64,000 bases of DNA. Origin: Falsiroseomonas sp051433165 (GTDB lineage Bacteria; Pseudomonadota; Alphaproteobacteria; Acetobacterales; Acetobacteraceae). Made by a program: the position numbers and the translations under genes. The stretch spans positions 210,969-274,968 of the forward strand of contig NZ_JBHMFS010000003.1 of NCBI RefSeq assembly GCF_051433165.1. Direction: 5' to 3'. Positions 44,891 to 54,209 of this stretch are shown piece by piece. Every line of letters begins with the position of its first letter. Position 1 is the first letter of the stretch. The notes under the pieces are model-generated. The model did not search any database, was not told the origin of the DNA, and saw nothing but the letters and a program-made list of their open reading frames with translations.

Positions 44891-46330
44891 ATGTCCGATG
44901 TGGCCGTTTCGCCCGGACTGATCGACCGAGCGCTGCGGCGCGTGACCTCACTCTGGCGCGACATCGCCTCCTCCGCCCCGGCGGGGGAGGAGGGTATCGC
45001 GGCCCAGATGCGCGGCTGCCTGGATGCGCGGGGGGGCGAGGTTTCCGCCCGGTCCCGCGCCGCGCGGCTGGCGCAGAGCTACCTGGCCGGCGACCATGCG
45101 GCGCGTGGCGAATTCCTGCGGGCGCTCGCCGGCTTCGATTCCGACCACGCCGCCGTGGCCAAGGCGTGGGAGGCGGTGGCCGCCGCGCCGGATGCGGGAG
45201 TTCGCGCCACCGCCAAGGCCCGCCTGCGCCGGGTGCTGGAGCCGCCGCGGCTGCGGCTGCTGACGCAGTTCACCACCCTGCCGGATGGCGTGAAGTTCCT
45301 GGTGGGACTGCGCGCCGACCTGCTGGCGCGGATGCAGGACGATGCCATGCTGCAGGCGCTGGAGACCGATCTGCGCGGGCTGCTGGCCAGCTGGTTCGAT
45401 GTGGGTTTCCTCGAACTCCGCCGCATCGACTGGACCTCCCCGGCCGAATTGCTGGAGAAGCTGGTGGGGTATGAGGCGGTGCACCGCATCCGCACTTGGC
45501 GCGACCTGAAGAATCGGTTGGATTCCGACCGGCGTTGCTACGCCTTCTTCCACCCGCGCATGCCGGATGAGCCGCTGATCTTCGTCGAGGTGGCGCTGGT
45601 GCAGGGCATGGCGGCGAATGTGCAGGGCCTGCTGGATGAAAAGGCACCGCTGCTGGATGCGCGGCAGGCCGATACCGCCGTGTTCTATTCCATCAACAAC
45701 TGCCAGCGCGGGCTGGATGGAATCTCCTTCGGCAATTTCCTGATCAAGCGGGTGGTGGATCTGCTCGGCGCCGAATTCGGCAAGCTGGAATGCTTTGCCA
45801 CCCTCTCGCCCATCCCGGGCTTCCGCACCTGGCTGGAGGAAAAGCTGGAGGCCGGCGATACCTCCCTGCTGACGGAGGATGAGGCGGCCACGCTGCGTGC
45901 CGCGGCGCCGCCCGACCTGGCCATCGCCGCGCCGGATGCCGGGCCCGCCAAGGCCATGGAGGAAACCGCGCCGCAGACGCTGCGCCGGCTGATCGCGCGG
46001 CGCGGCTGGGCGCGGGTGGAGGCCACCTCGAAATCACTGGAGCCGATCCTGCTGCGCGCCGGCGCCCGCTATCTCCTGGCGGAATCCGGCCGCAACGGCA
46101 AAAGGGCGCGCGATCCGGTGGCGCATTTCCACCTGTCCAACGGTGCGCGCGTGGAGCGCCTGAACTGGCGGGGCGACATCTCGGAAAAGGGCTTTCGTGA
46201 GTCCTGCGGGCTGATGGTGAATTACCGCTACGACCCCGCCAAGATCGAGGATTACCACGAGGCCTATGCCGGTGAGGGCAGGCGCGCCGCATCGCCGGCT
46301 GTGCGCAAGCTGGCCAAGGGTTTCGTCTGA
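44891..46330 (+). CDS. Malonyl-CoA decarboxylase
   Basis: A 479-residue decarboxylase converting malonyl-CoA to acetyl-CoA and CO2. It has the helical N-terminal domain and the C-terminal acyltransferase-like catalytic domain; PIPGFRTWLEEKL and the terminal HFHLSNGARVERLNWRGD and CGLMVNYRYD segments are diagnostic. The ATG at 44891 is preceded by AAAGGA six bases away; an upstream in-frame ATG at 44873 lacks a site. No malonate transporter or matB lies beside it. Confidence 0.9.
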   Translation: MSDVAVSPGLIDRALRRVTSLWRDIASSAPAGEEGIAAQMRGCLDARGGEVSARSRAARLAQSYLAGDHAARGEFLRALAGFDSDHAAVAKAWEAVAAAPDAGVRATAKARLRRVLEPPRLRLLTQFTTLPDGVKFLVGLRADLLARMQDDAMLQALETDLRGLLASWFDVGFLELRRIDWTSPAELLEKLVGYEAVHRIRTWRDLKNRLDSDRRCYAFFHPRMPDEPLIFVEVALVQGMAANVQGLLDEKAPLLDARQADTAVFYSINNCQRGLDGISFGNFLIKRVVDLLGAEFGKLECFATLSPIPGFRTWLEEKLEAGDTSLLTEDEAATLRAAAPPDLAIAAPDAGPAKAMEETAPQTLRRLIARRGWARVEATSKSLEPILLRAGARYLLAESGRNGKRARDPVAHFHLSNGARVERLNWRGDISEKGFRESCGLMVNYRYDPAKIEDYHEAYAGEGRRAASPAVRKLAKGFV

Positions 46331-46368
46331 GCCTTTCGTCGGAGCCTTTCCTTGGGCCTTTCGTCTGG
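46320..46368. repeat. Short degenerate tandem repeat after malonyl-CoA decarboxylase
   Basis: Four imperfect copies of a 11-13 base unit, (G)CCTTTCGTC(T/G)GG, run across the stop codon of the decarboxylase gene into the gap before the MFS gene. The first copy encodes the last codons (FV stop). Probably slippage-derived. Confidence 0.5.
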
Positions 46369-46434
46369 GCATTGGGTTGAGCCGCCCGCCGCCGCCTGCA
46401 AGGATCACGCAGGGGCGGGGGCGGGACAGGCAGC

Positions 46435-47619
46435 TTGAACATTCTGGGCGTGCCCGATTTCAGGCGCATCCTGCTGGTGGGACTGCTGGTCTCGGTCGCG
46501 CGCTGGCTGGAGATGCTGGTGATCGGCGTCGTGGTCTGGCAGCAGACGCAATCCGCCTTCCTGGTCGCCATGATGACGCTGCTGCGGCTGCTGCCGATGG
46601 GGTTGTTCGGCGCCTTCCTCGGCGTGGCGGCGGACCGCGTGCAGCGGCGTTCCGCGCTGATCCTGATGCTGGCGGTGCAGGGCGTGGTGGCCTCGGTTCT
46701 CGCGATGCTGGCGCTGGGCGGCACCCTGGCCGTGTGGCAGCTCGGCGTCGCCAGCTTCATCGGTGGCATGGTCTGGGCGGCGGATAATCCGGTGCGGCGG
46801 ATGATGCTGGGGGAGGTGGTGGGCGCCAGCCGCATGGCGCGCGCCGTCTCGCTTGATGTGGTGGCGAACAATGCCAGCCGCATCGCCGGCCCGGCGCTGG
46901 GCGGCACCATCCTGGCCGCCGCCGGGCTTGGCCCCGCCTTCCTGCTGTGCGTGGGGCTGTATGCGCTGGCTTCGCTCGCGGCACTGCGCCTTGCGCATCG
47001 CAGCATGCTGGTGCCGCGGCACGCCAGCGTGCTCCGCGACATGCGGGAAAGCTTCGGCCTGGTGCTGCGGGTACCCGGCATGGCCGGGGTGATGATCGTT
47101 ACGCTGGTCTTCAACCTGTTCGCCTGGCCTGTCTCCTCCATGATTCCGGTAATCGGGCAGGAACAATTGCGCCTTGGCGCCGATGGCGTCGGGCTGTTGG
47201 CGGGGATGGATGGGCTGGGCGCGCTGGTGGGTGCCGCGCTGCTGGTGCCGCTGGTGCGGCCGGCCGGGTACCGCGCCATCTATGTCGGCGGCACGGCGCT
47301 GTATTGCGGCATGTTCGTGGTGTTCGCCGCCACCACCTCGGTGCTGCCGGCGGCGCTGGCGCTGCTGCTGGTGGGCGTGGGCAGTGCCGCCTTCGCGGCG
47401 ATGCAGGCAACGCTGGTCTACACCACGGCGCCGCCCGAGATGCGGTCCCGTGCGTTGGGCGTGCTGTCCGCCTGCATCGGGCTTGGGCTGCTTGGCTTCC
47501 TGCATCTTGGCCTGATGGCGCATTGGCTCGGCGCGCCGCTGGCCACCATGGTGATCGGGCTGGAGGGGATGGCCGCGCTGCTGCTGACTCGGCGGTGGTG
47601 GCGCGCGCCGCCAGTCTGA
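46435..47619 (+). CDS. MFS transporter (enterobactin-exporter-like)
   Basis: A 394-residue major facilitator protein with about twelve hydrophobic segments; the loop between segments 2 and 3 reads FLGVAADRVQRRS, a degenerate form of the MFS motif. It belongs to the MFS_3-like group of small-molecule exporters. The start is a TTG at 46435 (MNILGVPDFRRIL), which matches where homologues begin; no ATG exists before residue 46. Substrate unknown. Confidence 0.82.
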   Translation: MNILGVPDFRRILLVGLLVSVARWLEMLVIGVVVWQQTQSAFLVAMMTLLRLLPMGLFGAFLGVAADRVQRRSALILMLAVQGVVASVLAMLALGGTLAVWQLGVASFIGGMVWAADNPVRRMMLGEVVGASRMARAVSLDVVANNASRIAGPALGGTILAAAGLGPAFLLCVGLYALASLAALRLAHRSMLVPRHASVLRDMRESFGLVLRVPGMAGVMIVTLVFNLFAWPVSSMIPVIGQEQLRLGADGVGLLAGMDGLGALVGAALLVPLVRPAGYRAIYVGGTALYCGMFVVFAATTSVLPAALALLLVGVGSAAFAAMQATLVYTTAPPEMRSRALGVLSACIGLGLLGFLHLGLMAHWLGAPLATMVIGLEGMAALLLTRRWWRAPPV

Positions 47620-47801
47620 AAGTCGCCAGTCTCAAATATGTGAGGCGTGCGTCAGCCCGGGTCTCGGTTCTCGGGCGACAGAACGGCTCGATGCTGGTAT
47701 GCGTCTAGCGAGATGGTCCTCTGCCTCAGGGTCCGCATCCGCGGCCGGTTCCTCCCCTGCGTCGGTGTCCTGGTCGAACCGCGCAGGAACATAAGGACAA
47801 T

Positions 47802-50800
47802 ATGAAGAACGCCGTGGCGCGGTTCCCCATTGTAGGCATTGGTGCCTCGGCCGGTGGCGTTGAAGCGCTGCGATCGTTGTTTCGCGCCATGCGGCAGCCT
47901 CTGCCGATGGCCTTCGTGGTGGTGACGCATCTGGCGCGCGGCCATCTCAGCTCACTGCCCGATATTCTCCACGGTTGCACCGACCTGCCGATCCTGGTGG
48001 CGGAGGATGGCCAGTTGGTGGAGCCGGGCCATGCCTATGTGATGAAGGAAAACGCCGTCATCACCATGAAGGCGGGCCGCATCGTGCTGCGCCCGCAGCC
48101 CGCCGATATCGGCCGCGAACGCCACCCGATCGACGTTTTCCTGGCCTCCCTGGCCGAAGACCAGCAGGATTGCGCCATCGGCATCGTGCTGTCCGGCAGT
48201 GGCAGCGACGGCACGCTGGGGCTGAAGGCCATCAAGGCCGCCGGGGGCCTGACCATCGCGCAGGGCACCAACGGCACCACGCCGCAATTCGGCGACATGC
48301 CGAACAGCGCCATGGCCGCCGGCGTGGTGGATCTGGTGGTGCCGTCCGAACAGATCGCGGCGCGGCTTTCCGAATTGTCGCACACCTTTGCGGACCCGGC
48401 CTATGAAAGGCTGAGCAGCGATGAAACCGTTGCGGTTCACGCAACCATCGCCGACATCCTGCAGACCGTGGTCGGGCATGATTTCTCCGGCTACAAGGAC
48501 CGCACCTTCTTCCGCCGCGTGCAGCGCCGCATCCATGTGCTGCGGCTGCCGGGGCTCGAGGCCTATATCGCCCGGCTGCGCGCAGATGCCGAGGAAGTAC
48601 GGACCCTGTTCCAGGACCTGCTGATCGGCGTCACCAGCTTCTTCCGCGATGCGGATGCCTTCGCCGCCCTCGGCGAACGGATCATCCCCCGGCTGTTCGA
48701 GGGCCGCGGGCCGGATGAGGTGGTGCGCGTCTGGGTGCCGGGCTGCGCGACGGGGGAGGAAGCCTATTCCCTGGCGATTCTGCTGCGGGAGCAGATGGAG
48801 ATCCACCCGGGGGGGCCACGGGCGCAGGTCTTCGCTACCGATATCGACGAGGCGGCGCTGGCCGTGGCGCGGCGTGGCCGCTACCCGGGCGCGCTGCTGG
48901 CCGGCATGTCGCCGGAGCGGCTGGCGCGACACTTCACCGCGGATGCAGCGAGCTTCGCCGTGGCAAAGCCGCTGCGCGACCTTTGCGTGTTTTCGCCGCA
49001 CAGCCTGATCAACGACCCGCCCTTTTCGCGAATCGACCTCGTCTCCTGCCGCAACCTGATGATCTATCTGGGCGCGGGTTTGCAGGACCAGGTGGTGCCG
49101 CTGTTCCACTACGCGCTGCGGCCCGGCGGCTTCCTGTTCCTCGGCATCGCCGAGACCATCCTGCGCCATACTGAATTGTTCATCCCCGAGGACAAGACGC
49201 ATCGCATCTACCGGCGCCGCGACGATGTTTCCGCGGATGGTCCGGCCGCGCGGCTGCTGGCAAACCCGCGCGGCCCCACCCGTATCTGGCCCTCCCGCAC
49301 CATGCTGCGTCCGCCGATACCGGCGCGCGGCACGGAACTGCGGCAGGCGGCGGAGGCGCTGGTGCTGGACCGCTTCGCCCCGGCCCATGTGGTGGTGAAC
49401 CGCGATGGCGACGTGCTGCACCAATCCGCGCATCTCGGCCGCTACCTGGAACCGGCCACCGGCCGGCCGAGCCGGCAGCTTGTCGCCATGGCGCGCTCCG
49501 GCCTGCGCTTCGCGCTGCGCACCGCCTTGCGGGAGGCGATCGAGGGCAAGGCCACCGTGGTGCGCCCGCAGGTTGAAATCGAGGAAGGCAACCGTCGCAA
49601 CAGCATCACCCTGACCATCGCGCCGATGGGCGGGCGGGAGGTGGCGGAGCAGCAATACCTGGTGGTCTTCGCCGACCTGCCCATGGTCGCGCTGCCCGCC
49701 GTGCCGCTCGATGCGGCAGGGCAGGGCCACGTGCTGCTGCTGGAACGCGAGCTGCGTGACACGCGGGAGAAGCTGCTGTCGGTGACCGAGGAATACGAGA
49801 CCGCGACGGAGGAACTGACCTCCGCCAATGAGGAAATGGTCTCGGTAAATGAGGAATTGCAGTCCACCAACGAGGAGCTGGAAACCTCGAAGGAGGAACT
49901 GCAATCGGTGAATGAGGAGCTGCGCGCCGCCAATACCGAGCTCTCCATAAAGATCGATGAGCTGGACCGGTCGAACGCCGATCTGGGGAACCTGTTCGAC
50001 AGCACGCAGATCGCCACGCTGTTCCTCGACCGCCATATGGTGATCCGCAGCTTCACCCCGGCGGTGACCAGCATCTTCAATCTGGTCGCTGGCGATCGTG
50101 GCCGCCCGGTGACGGACTTCGCCGGGCAGCTCGACATGGTCAATCTGCGCCGCGAAGTGCGGCGCGTGCTGGATGAGCGGATGCCGGTGGAACGTCGCGT
50201 CACCGCGCGGGACGGGCAGGTTCACTACCTGATGCGCCTGTTGCCCTATCGCACGGCCGAAGACGAGGTGGACGGCGTGGTGCTGACCTTCTTCGACGTG
50301 ACCAAGGTGGTGGAGGGTGAGATCCTCAGCACGCTGGTCGATGAGCTGAACCACCGCGTCCGCAACATGCTTCAGGTGGTTCAGGCCGTTGCCACCAACA
50401 CGTTGCGCCACGCCACCTCGCTGCAGGATTTCTCCGCCATCTTCGGTGGGCGCATCAAGGCCCTGGCGCGGGCGCATGAGCTGGTCGGCGAGCAGGGCTG
50501 GACCACGGTGGACCTGGAGGCGATGTTCGCCAAGGAATTGGCGCCGCATGGCGGCCGGCCGGAGCGTATCGCCCTCACCGGCGCCGCCGTGCCGCTGCGG
50601 CCGAAGGTGGCGTTGGGGCTGGGTATGGTGCTGCATGAGCTGGCGACGAACGCCACCAAGCACGGCGCGCTTTCGGTCCCGCTCGGCCAGTTGCGGATCA
50701 GCTGGTCGGTCGCGGGGGAGGGTGCAGCTGCACGCCTGCACATCATCTGGCGGGAGTTGGGCGGGCCGCCGCCGGTGCAGAGCCACAAGCGCGCCGGCTT

Positions 50801-50984
50801 CGGCACGGAGCTGGTCACCCGGCTGCTGAAGCACGACCTGGGCGGCACAATGACGCAGACCCAGGCCGATGGCGAGCGCATCATCGCGCTGGATCTGCCC
50901 CTGCGCGGCATGCCGATACCGCGCCCGGTGGCGGTGGACACCAGCCCCGCGGCCGCCCTGCCGCGCAACGGCCGGGCGCTCTGA
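47802..50984 (+). CDS. CheB-CheR-PAS-HWE hybrid sensor kinase
   Basis: A 1060-residue multidomain signalling protein. Residues 8-195 are a CheB methylesterase with the complete Ser16/His43/Asp136 triad (GASAGG, THLARG, GSGSDGT). Residues about 215-480 are a CheR methyltransferase with VWVPGCATGEEAYS and LVSCRNLMIYLG. A long coiled coil follows (about 640-720) with repeated NEEL-type heptads, then a PAS domain and a C-terminal HWE/HisKA_2 kinase with His851 in ELNHRVRNML and the ATP-site segment LHELATNATKHGA. No receiver domain regulates CheB here. The ATG at 47802 follows AAGGA. It is convergent with the kinase operon ending at 50995. Confidence 0.92.
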   Translation: MKNAVARFPIVGIGASAGGVEALRSLFRAMRQPLPMAFVVVTHLARGHLSSLPDILHGCTDLPILVAEDGQLVEPGHAYVMKENAVITMKAGRIVLRPQPADIGRERHPIDVFLASLAEDQQDCAIGIVLSGSGSDGTLGLKAIKAAGGLTIAQGTNGTTPQFGDMPNSAMAAGVVDLVVPSEQIAARLSELSHTFADPAYERLSSDETVAVHATIADILQTVVGHDFSGYKDRTFFRRVQRRIHVLRLPGLEAYIARLRADAEEVRTLFQDLLIGVTSFFRDADAFAALGERIIPRLFEGRGPDEVVRVWVPGCATGEEAYSLAILLREQMEIHPGGPRAQVFATDIDEAALAVARRGRYPGALLAGMSPERLARHFTADAASFAVAKPLRDLCVFSPHSLINDPPFSRIDLVSCRNLMIYLGAGLQDQVVPLFHYALRPGGFLFLGIAETILRHTELFIPEDKTHRIYRRRDDVSADGPAARLLANPRGPTRIWPSRTMLRPPIPARGTELRQAAEALVLDRFAPAHVVVNRDGDVLHQSAHLGRYLEPATGRPSRQLVAMARSGLRFALRTALREAIEGKATVVRPQVEIEEGNRRNSITLTIAPMGGREVAEQQYLVVFADLPMVALPAVPLDAAGQGHVLLLERELRDTREKLLSVTEEYETATEELTSANEEMVSVNEELQSTNEELETSKEELQSVNEELRAANTELSIKIDELDRSNADLGNLFDSTQIATLFLDRHMVIRSFTPAVTSIFNLVAGDRGRPVTDFAGQLDMVNLRREVRRVLDERMPVERRVTARDGQVHYLMRLLPYRTAEDEVDGVVLTFFDVTKVVEGEILSTLVDELNHRVRNMLQVVQAVATNTLRHATSLQDFSAIFGGRIKALARAHELVGEQGWTTVDLEAMFAKELAPHGGRPERIALTGAAVPLRPKVALGLGMVLHELATNATKHGALSVPLGQLRISWSVAGEGAAARLHIIWRELGGPPPVQSHKRAGFGTELVTRLLKHDLGGTMTQTQADGERIIALDLPLRGMPIPRPVAVDTSPAAALPRNGRAL

Positions 50985-50994
50985 GGCACCCGTC

Positions 50995-52041
50995 TCAGGC
51001 CAGCGCGAAGCGCACCGTGATGCGGGATCCCGGTCCGCCGGCGAATTCGACCAGGCCGCCGATGGTGGCCGCCATGGCCTGCACGATGCGCCCGCCAAGG
51101 CCGGTGCCGGCGGCCCGGTTGACGCCGGCCCCGCCAATGCCGTCATCCTCCACCTGCAAAACGCCGTCCGTCCCGTCCAGCGCCAGCGTCACCCGGATCG
51201 GGCCACCATGCGGCGCGCCCGGATAGGCGTATTTCAGCGCATTGGTGACCAGCTCGGACAGGATGACGCCGAGGGAAACGGCACGATCCGGCGGCACTTC
51301 CAGCGCCGCGCCGGTGAAGTCGATGCGCGCCGTCTCCACGCTGCGCCCGATCTCCTCCAGCAGCCCGCCCAGATAGTCGTTCAGCGCGACGGAGCGCACA
51401 TCGGCGGAGGTGTAAAGCCGGCGATGCACCTGCGCCACGGCGGCGATGCGGTGGCGCACCGCGGCCAGCGCCGCCCGCGCCGCCGGGTCGGTGACCGCGC
51501 CTTCCTGCAGACGCGTCAGGCTGGCGATGATCTGCAGGCTGTTGGCGACGCGGTGGTTCATCTCCTGCAGCAGCAGCGCGCGGCTGGCGGCCAGCTCCTC
51601 CGCCCGGTCGAGCGCGGAGCGCACCTTGGCCTCCGTCTCCGCCTGCTGGCGGCGCATCGCGGCGCGGTCCACCGCACCCTCAATCGCGCGGTGCAGCAGC
51701 AGCAGGAAGCTTTCGCCCGGCGTCTTCACCACGAAATCCTCCGCGCCCGCACGCAGCGCCGCCACGGCGACGCGCGTTTCATCCGCGCCGGTGACGAAGA
51801 TGACGGGCGCCGGATTGGGCAAGGCGTGCAGGGCGGCCAGCGTCTCCAGGCCATCGGCGCCCGGCATGTAGTGGTCCAGGCAGATCGCGGCGAATTCCTC
51901 CTCCCGCGCCCGTGCAAGTCCCTGGTCGCCATCATTGGCGGTGACAACCTGATGGCCGAAGCGGCCAAGCGCGCGCTGGACCAGGCGGCACAGCGCCTGG
52001 TCGTCATCGATGTAGAGGATACGCAAGGCCGGCTGGGTCAT
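50995..52041 (-). CDS. Receiver-HWE histidine kinase fusion
   Basis: A 348-residue protein: an N-terminal receiver (acidic pair YIDDDQ, phospho-acceptor Asp56 in CLDHYMPGADG, Lys106) followed by an HWE/HisKA_2-type kinase with His163 in EMNHRVANSLQ and an ATPase domain (ELVTNALKYAYPG, DDGIGG). It can thus be both phosphorylated by an upstream kinase and act as a kinase. The ATG at 52041 overlaps the stop of the response regulator gene (ATGA). Confidence 0.9.
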   Translation of the reverse strand: MTQPALRILYIDDDQALCRLVQRALGRFGHQVVTANDGDQGLARAREEEFAAICLDHYMPGADGLETLAALHALPNPAPVIFVTGADETRVAVAALRAGAEDFVVKTPGESFLLLLHRAIEGAVDRAAMRRQQAETEAKVRSALDRAEELAASRALLLQEMNHRVANSLQIIASLTRLQEGAVTDPAARAALAAVRHRIAAVAQVHRRLYTSADVRSVALNDYLGGLLEEIGRSVETARIDFTGAALEVPPDRAVSLGVILSELVTNALKYAYPGAPHGGPIRVTLALDGTDGVLQVEDDGIGGAGVNRAAGTGLGGRIVQAMAATIGGLVEFAGGPGSRITVRFALA

Positions 52042-52475
52042 GGGGCTGTTGGCGGCACCTGGATCACGGCGAGGAACAATCCGAGCTGGCGGACGGCCTG
52101 GGCGAAGGTTTCGTAATTCACCGGCTTGGTGATGTAGACGCTGCAACCGAGTTCATAACAGCGCCGGATCTCCCGGTCGTCATCTGTCGTCGTCAACACG
52201 ATCACGGGTGCGAGGCGCAATTCGGCATCCGCCTTCAGCCGGGCGAGAATGTCGATGCCGCTCATATCCGGCAGGTTGAGATCGAGCAGCACCAGCACCG
52301 GCGCACCGGCCTGACGCTGCGGTCCGAACAGATGCTCCACCGCGGCCGTGCCGGAGGCGAGGTGCAGCACGGTGTTGTAGACGCCGGCGCGCTTCAGGTT
52401 CTTCTCGATGAGGCGGGCATGCCCCTCATCATCCTCGATCATGACGATACTGACGGCTTGGGCGGAGACATTCAT
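52038..52475 (-). CDS. Single-domain response regulator (Rcp1-like)
   Basis: A 145-residue receiver without output domain, with the acidic pair IEDDEGH, phospho-acceptor Asp65 in LLDLNLPDMSG, Thr/Ser switch in VLTTTDDD and Lys117 in YITKPVN. This subtype is usually paired with phytochrome- or CHASE-type kinases. It overlaps both neighbours by four bases and probably relays phosphate between the CHASE3 kinase and the receiver-kinase fusion. Confidence 0.93.
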   Translation of the reverse strand: MNVSAQAVSIVMIEDDEGHARLIEKNLKRAGVYNTVLHLASGTAAVEHLFGPQRQAGAPVLVLLDLNLPDMSGIDILARLKADAELRLAPVIVLTTTDDDREIRRCYELGCSVYITKPVNYETFAQAVRQLGLFLAVIQVPPTAP

Positions 52476-53986
52476 GCGGGCTGGTCCTCCAATGCGTGGG
52501 CCGTGTCTGGGTCGGGTGCGGGCAGCACATCCGGCAGCAGCAGGGTGAAGACGGAACCTTCGCCGAGGCGTGACGTCAGGCGGATATCGCCGCCCATGCG
52601 GCGGGCCAGGGCACGGACATGCGCGAGGCCGATACCCTCCCCGGGCTTGTCCTGCGGGCCGGATCGGCGGAACAACTCGAACACGCGGACATGGTCGCGC
52701 TGGGCGATGCCGCGGCCATTATCCACCACGTCCAGCGCATGCAGCCCGGCTTCCCGCCGCGCGCGCACCAGGATGCGGCCCGGCCGGGCGGGGTCCAGGT
52801 ATTTCACCGAATTGTCCAGCAGATTGCCGAGGATCTGTTCCAGCGCCAGGCGGTCTGTCTGCAAGGTGGGGAAGGGGGCCTGCAGCCGCATTTCCGCACC
52901 GGCGCCGTCGAGCTGGTGCTGCAGGCTGTTCGACAGCCCCTCCAGCAGCGGCTGGACCGGCACGACCTCCGCCACCAGGCGTCGGCGGCCCTCGCGCGAA
53001 AGCGCCAGGATGGCGCCGATCAACCGGTCCATGCGGGTGGTGGAGGAGCGGATGAAGCCGATCGCCTCCGGGATATCCCCACCCACCGCATCGCGGACTT
53101 CCTGCGTGACCAGGGCAGGGGCCTCGGCCTCGGCACGTTCGATCAGGCCACGCACCGCGACGATCGCGGTCTCCAGCTCCTGCGTGAAGCCCATGACATT
53201 GACCAGTGGGGCGCGCAGATCGTGGGAGACGATGTAGGCGAAGCGCTGGATTTCCTCATTCGCCGCCATCAGCGAACCGGTGCGCGTGGCAACCCGCTGT
53301 TCCAGGCTGGCATTGGCGCGTTGCAGCGCCGCCTGCGCCGCCTCCAGGTCCCGCGTGTAGCTGCGGGCGGCGCGCAGGGTGCCGAAGCTGACCAGGGCGA
53401 TCAGCAGCAGGCCAACAAGCGCGCCGTACAGCAGAAACCGCCCGGCCCTTTCCAGTGTTTCGCTGCGCTGCTGCTGCCGGGCGCTGGTGCGCTGCTCCAC
53501 ACCGTCGATCTGTTCCCGCACCTGGTCCATCAGCAGCTTGCCGCGCCCGCCACGGACCAGCGTGATTGCCGCCGGCATGTTGCCGGCCTCGACGAGGGCC
53601 ACGCCCTGCTGCAACTCGGCCAGCTTCGCTTCCACGGCGGCACGAAGTTCGGCCTGAGCCTCGATGACGCCGCCATCGGCCGCCACCTGTGCGGCCAGCG
53701 TATCAAGCTCCCTCGGCAGTTGGGTCTGCGCGGCTTGGTAGGGCGCCAGATAGGCGGGATCACCCGTCAGCAGGTAGCCACGCTGGCCCGTCACCGCATC
53801 CTGCAACGTCGCCATGACCTCCGCATTCGAGACGCGGATCTGCTGGGTCGTGACGACCGCCATGGCGTAGCTGCGGGTTTCCTGGATCAGCCAGACGAAA
53901 CCCACGCCAAGCGCGAGGAGAATGACAAGCCCAAGCGCCGTGAGGCCGAGGGTGATGCGGCCGAAGGCTGCCTGCGTCCAGGTCAT
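52472..53986 (-). CDS. CHASE3-domain membrane histidine kinase
   Basis: A 504-residue sensor kinase. Membrane segment at about 13-34, periplasmic CHASE3 domain (about 40-180, with TGQRGYLLTGDPAYL), second membrane segment at 184-204, a coiled linker, HisKA with His255 in YIVSHDLRAP, and the ATPase domain (NLLDNSVKYLD, DNGRGIA). The architecture resembles Rcp1-linked kinases. First gene of a three-gene leftward operon. Confidence 0.93.
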   Translation of the reverse strand: MTWTQAAFGRITLGLTALGLVILLALGVGFVWLIQETRSYAMAVVTTQQIRVSNAEVMATLQDAVTGQRGYLLTGDPAYLAPYQAAQTQLPRELDTLAAQVAADGGVIEAQAELRAAVEAKLAELQQGVALVEAGNMPAAITLVRGGRGKLLMDQVREQIDGVEQRTSARQQQRSETLERAGRFLLYGALVGLLLIALVSFGTLRAARSYTRDLEAAQAALQRANASLEQRVATRTGSLMAANEEIQRFAYIVSHDLRAPLVNVMGFTQELETAIVAVRGLIERAEAEAPALVTQEVRDAVGGDIPEAIGFIRSSTTRMDRLIGAILALSREGRRRLVAEVVPVQPLLEGLSNSLQHQLDGAGAEMRLQAPFPTLQTDRLALEQILGNLLDNSVKYLDPARPGRILVRARREAGLHALDVVDNGRGIAQRDHVRVFELFRRSGPQDKPGEGIGLAHVRALARRMGGDIRLTSRLGEGSVFTLLLPDVLPAPDPDTAHALEDQPA

Positions 53987-54064
53987 GGATCCGTTTCGGT
54001 TTCATTGCAGCGTGCGGACAAGCGGCCGCAGCGCCCCTTCGCCGGGGGCGGCCTGCGGCACAAG

Positions 54065-54089
54065 AGCGCGCGGGCGACCGTTCTGTTCC
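54065..54089 (-). promoter_or_regulatory. Candidate EcfG-type promoter of the kinase operon
   Basis: Reading leftward, GGAAC (54089-54085), 16 bases, then CGCT (54068-54065), about 80 bases upstream of the CHASE3 kinase start. The alphaproteobacterial general stress sigma factor EcfG recognises GGAAC-N16/17-CGTT, so this differs at one base in the -10. Plausible because such kinases often belong to the general stress response. Confidence 0.25.
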
Positions 54090-54209
54090 CGGCTTTCACC
54101 TTTTCGTGTTGCGCGCGGCCCGGCTCTGGCAGGCCCATGGGCCTGTCGGACCGCCTTCGCGCCGCCGCCGTCGCGTCGTATCCTGCCGGCAAATGTCCAG
54201 GAGGCGCAG

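Noticed and set aside
47952..51146. A 1064-codon open frame on the minus strand opposite the CheB-CheR kinase
   Set aside because: It is a GC-rich shadow: no domain is recognisable, His/Arg/Gln content is extreme, and the plus-strand frame encodes a textbook multidomain protein.
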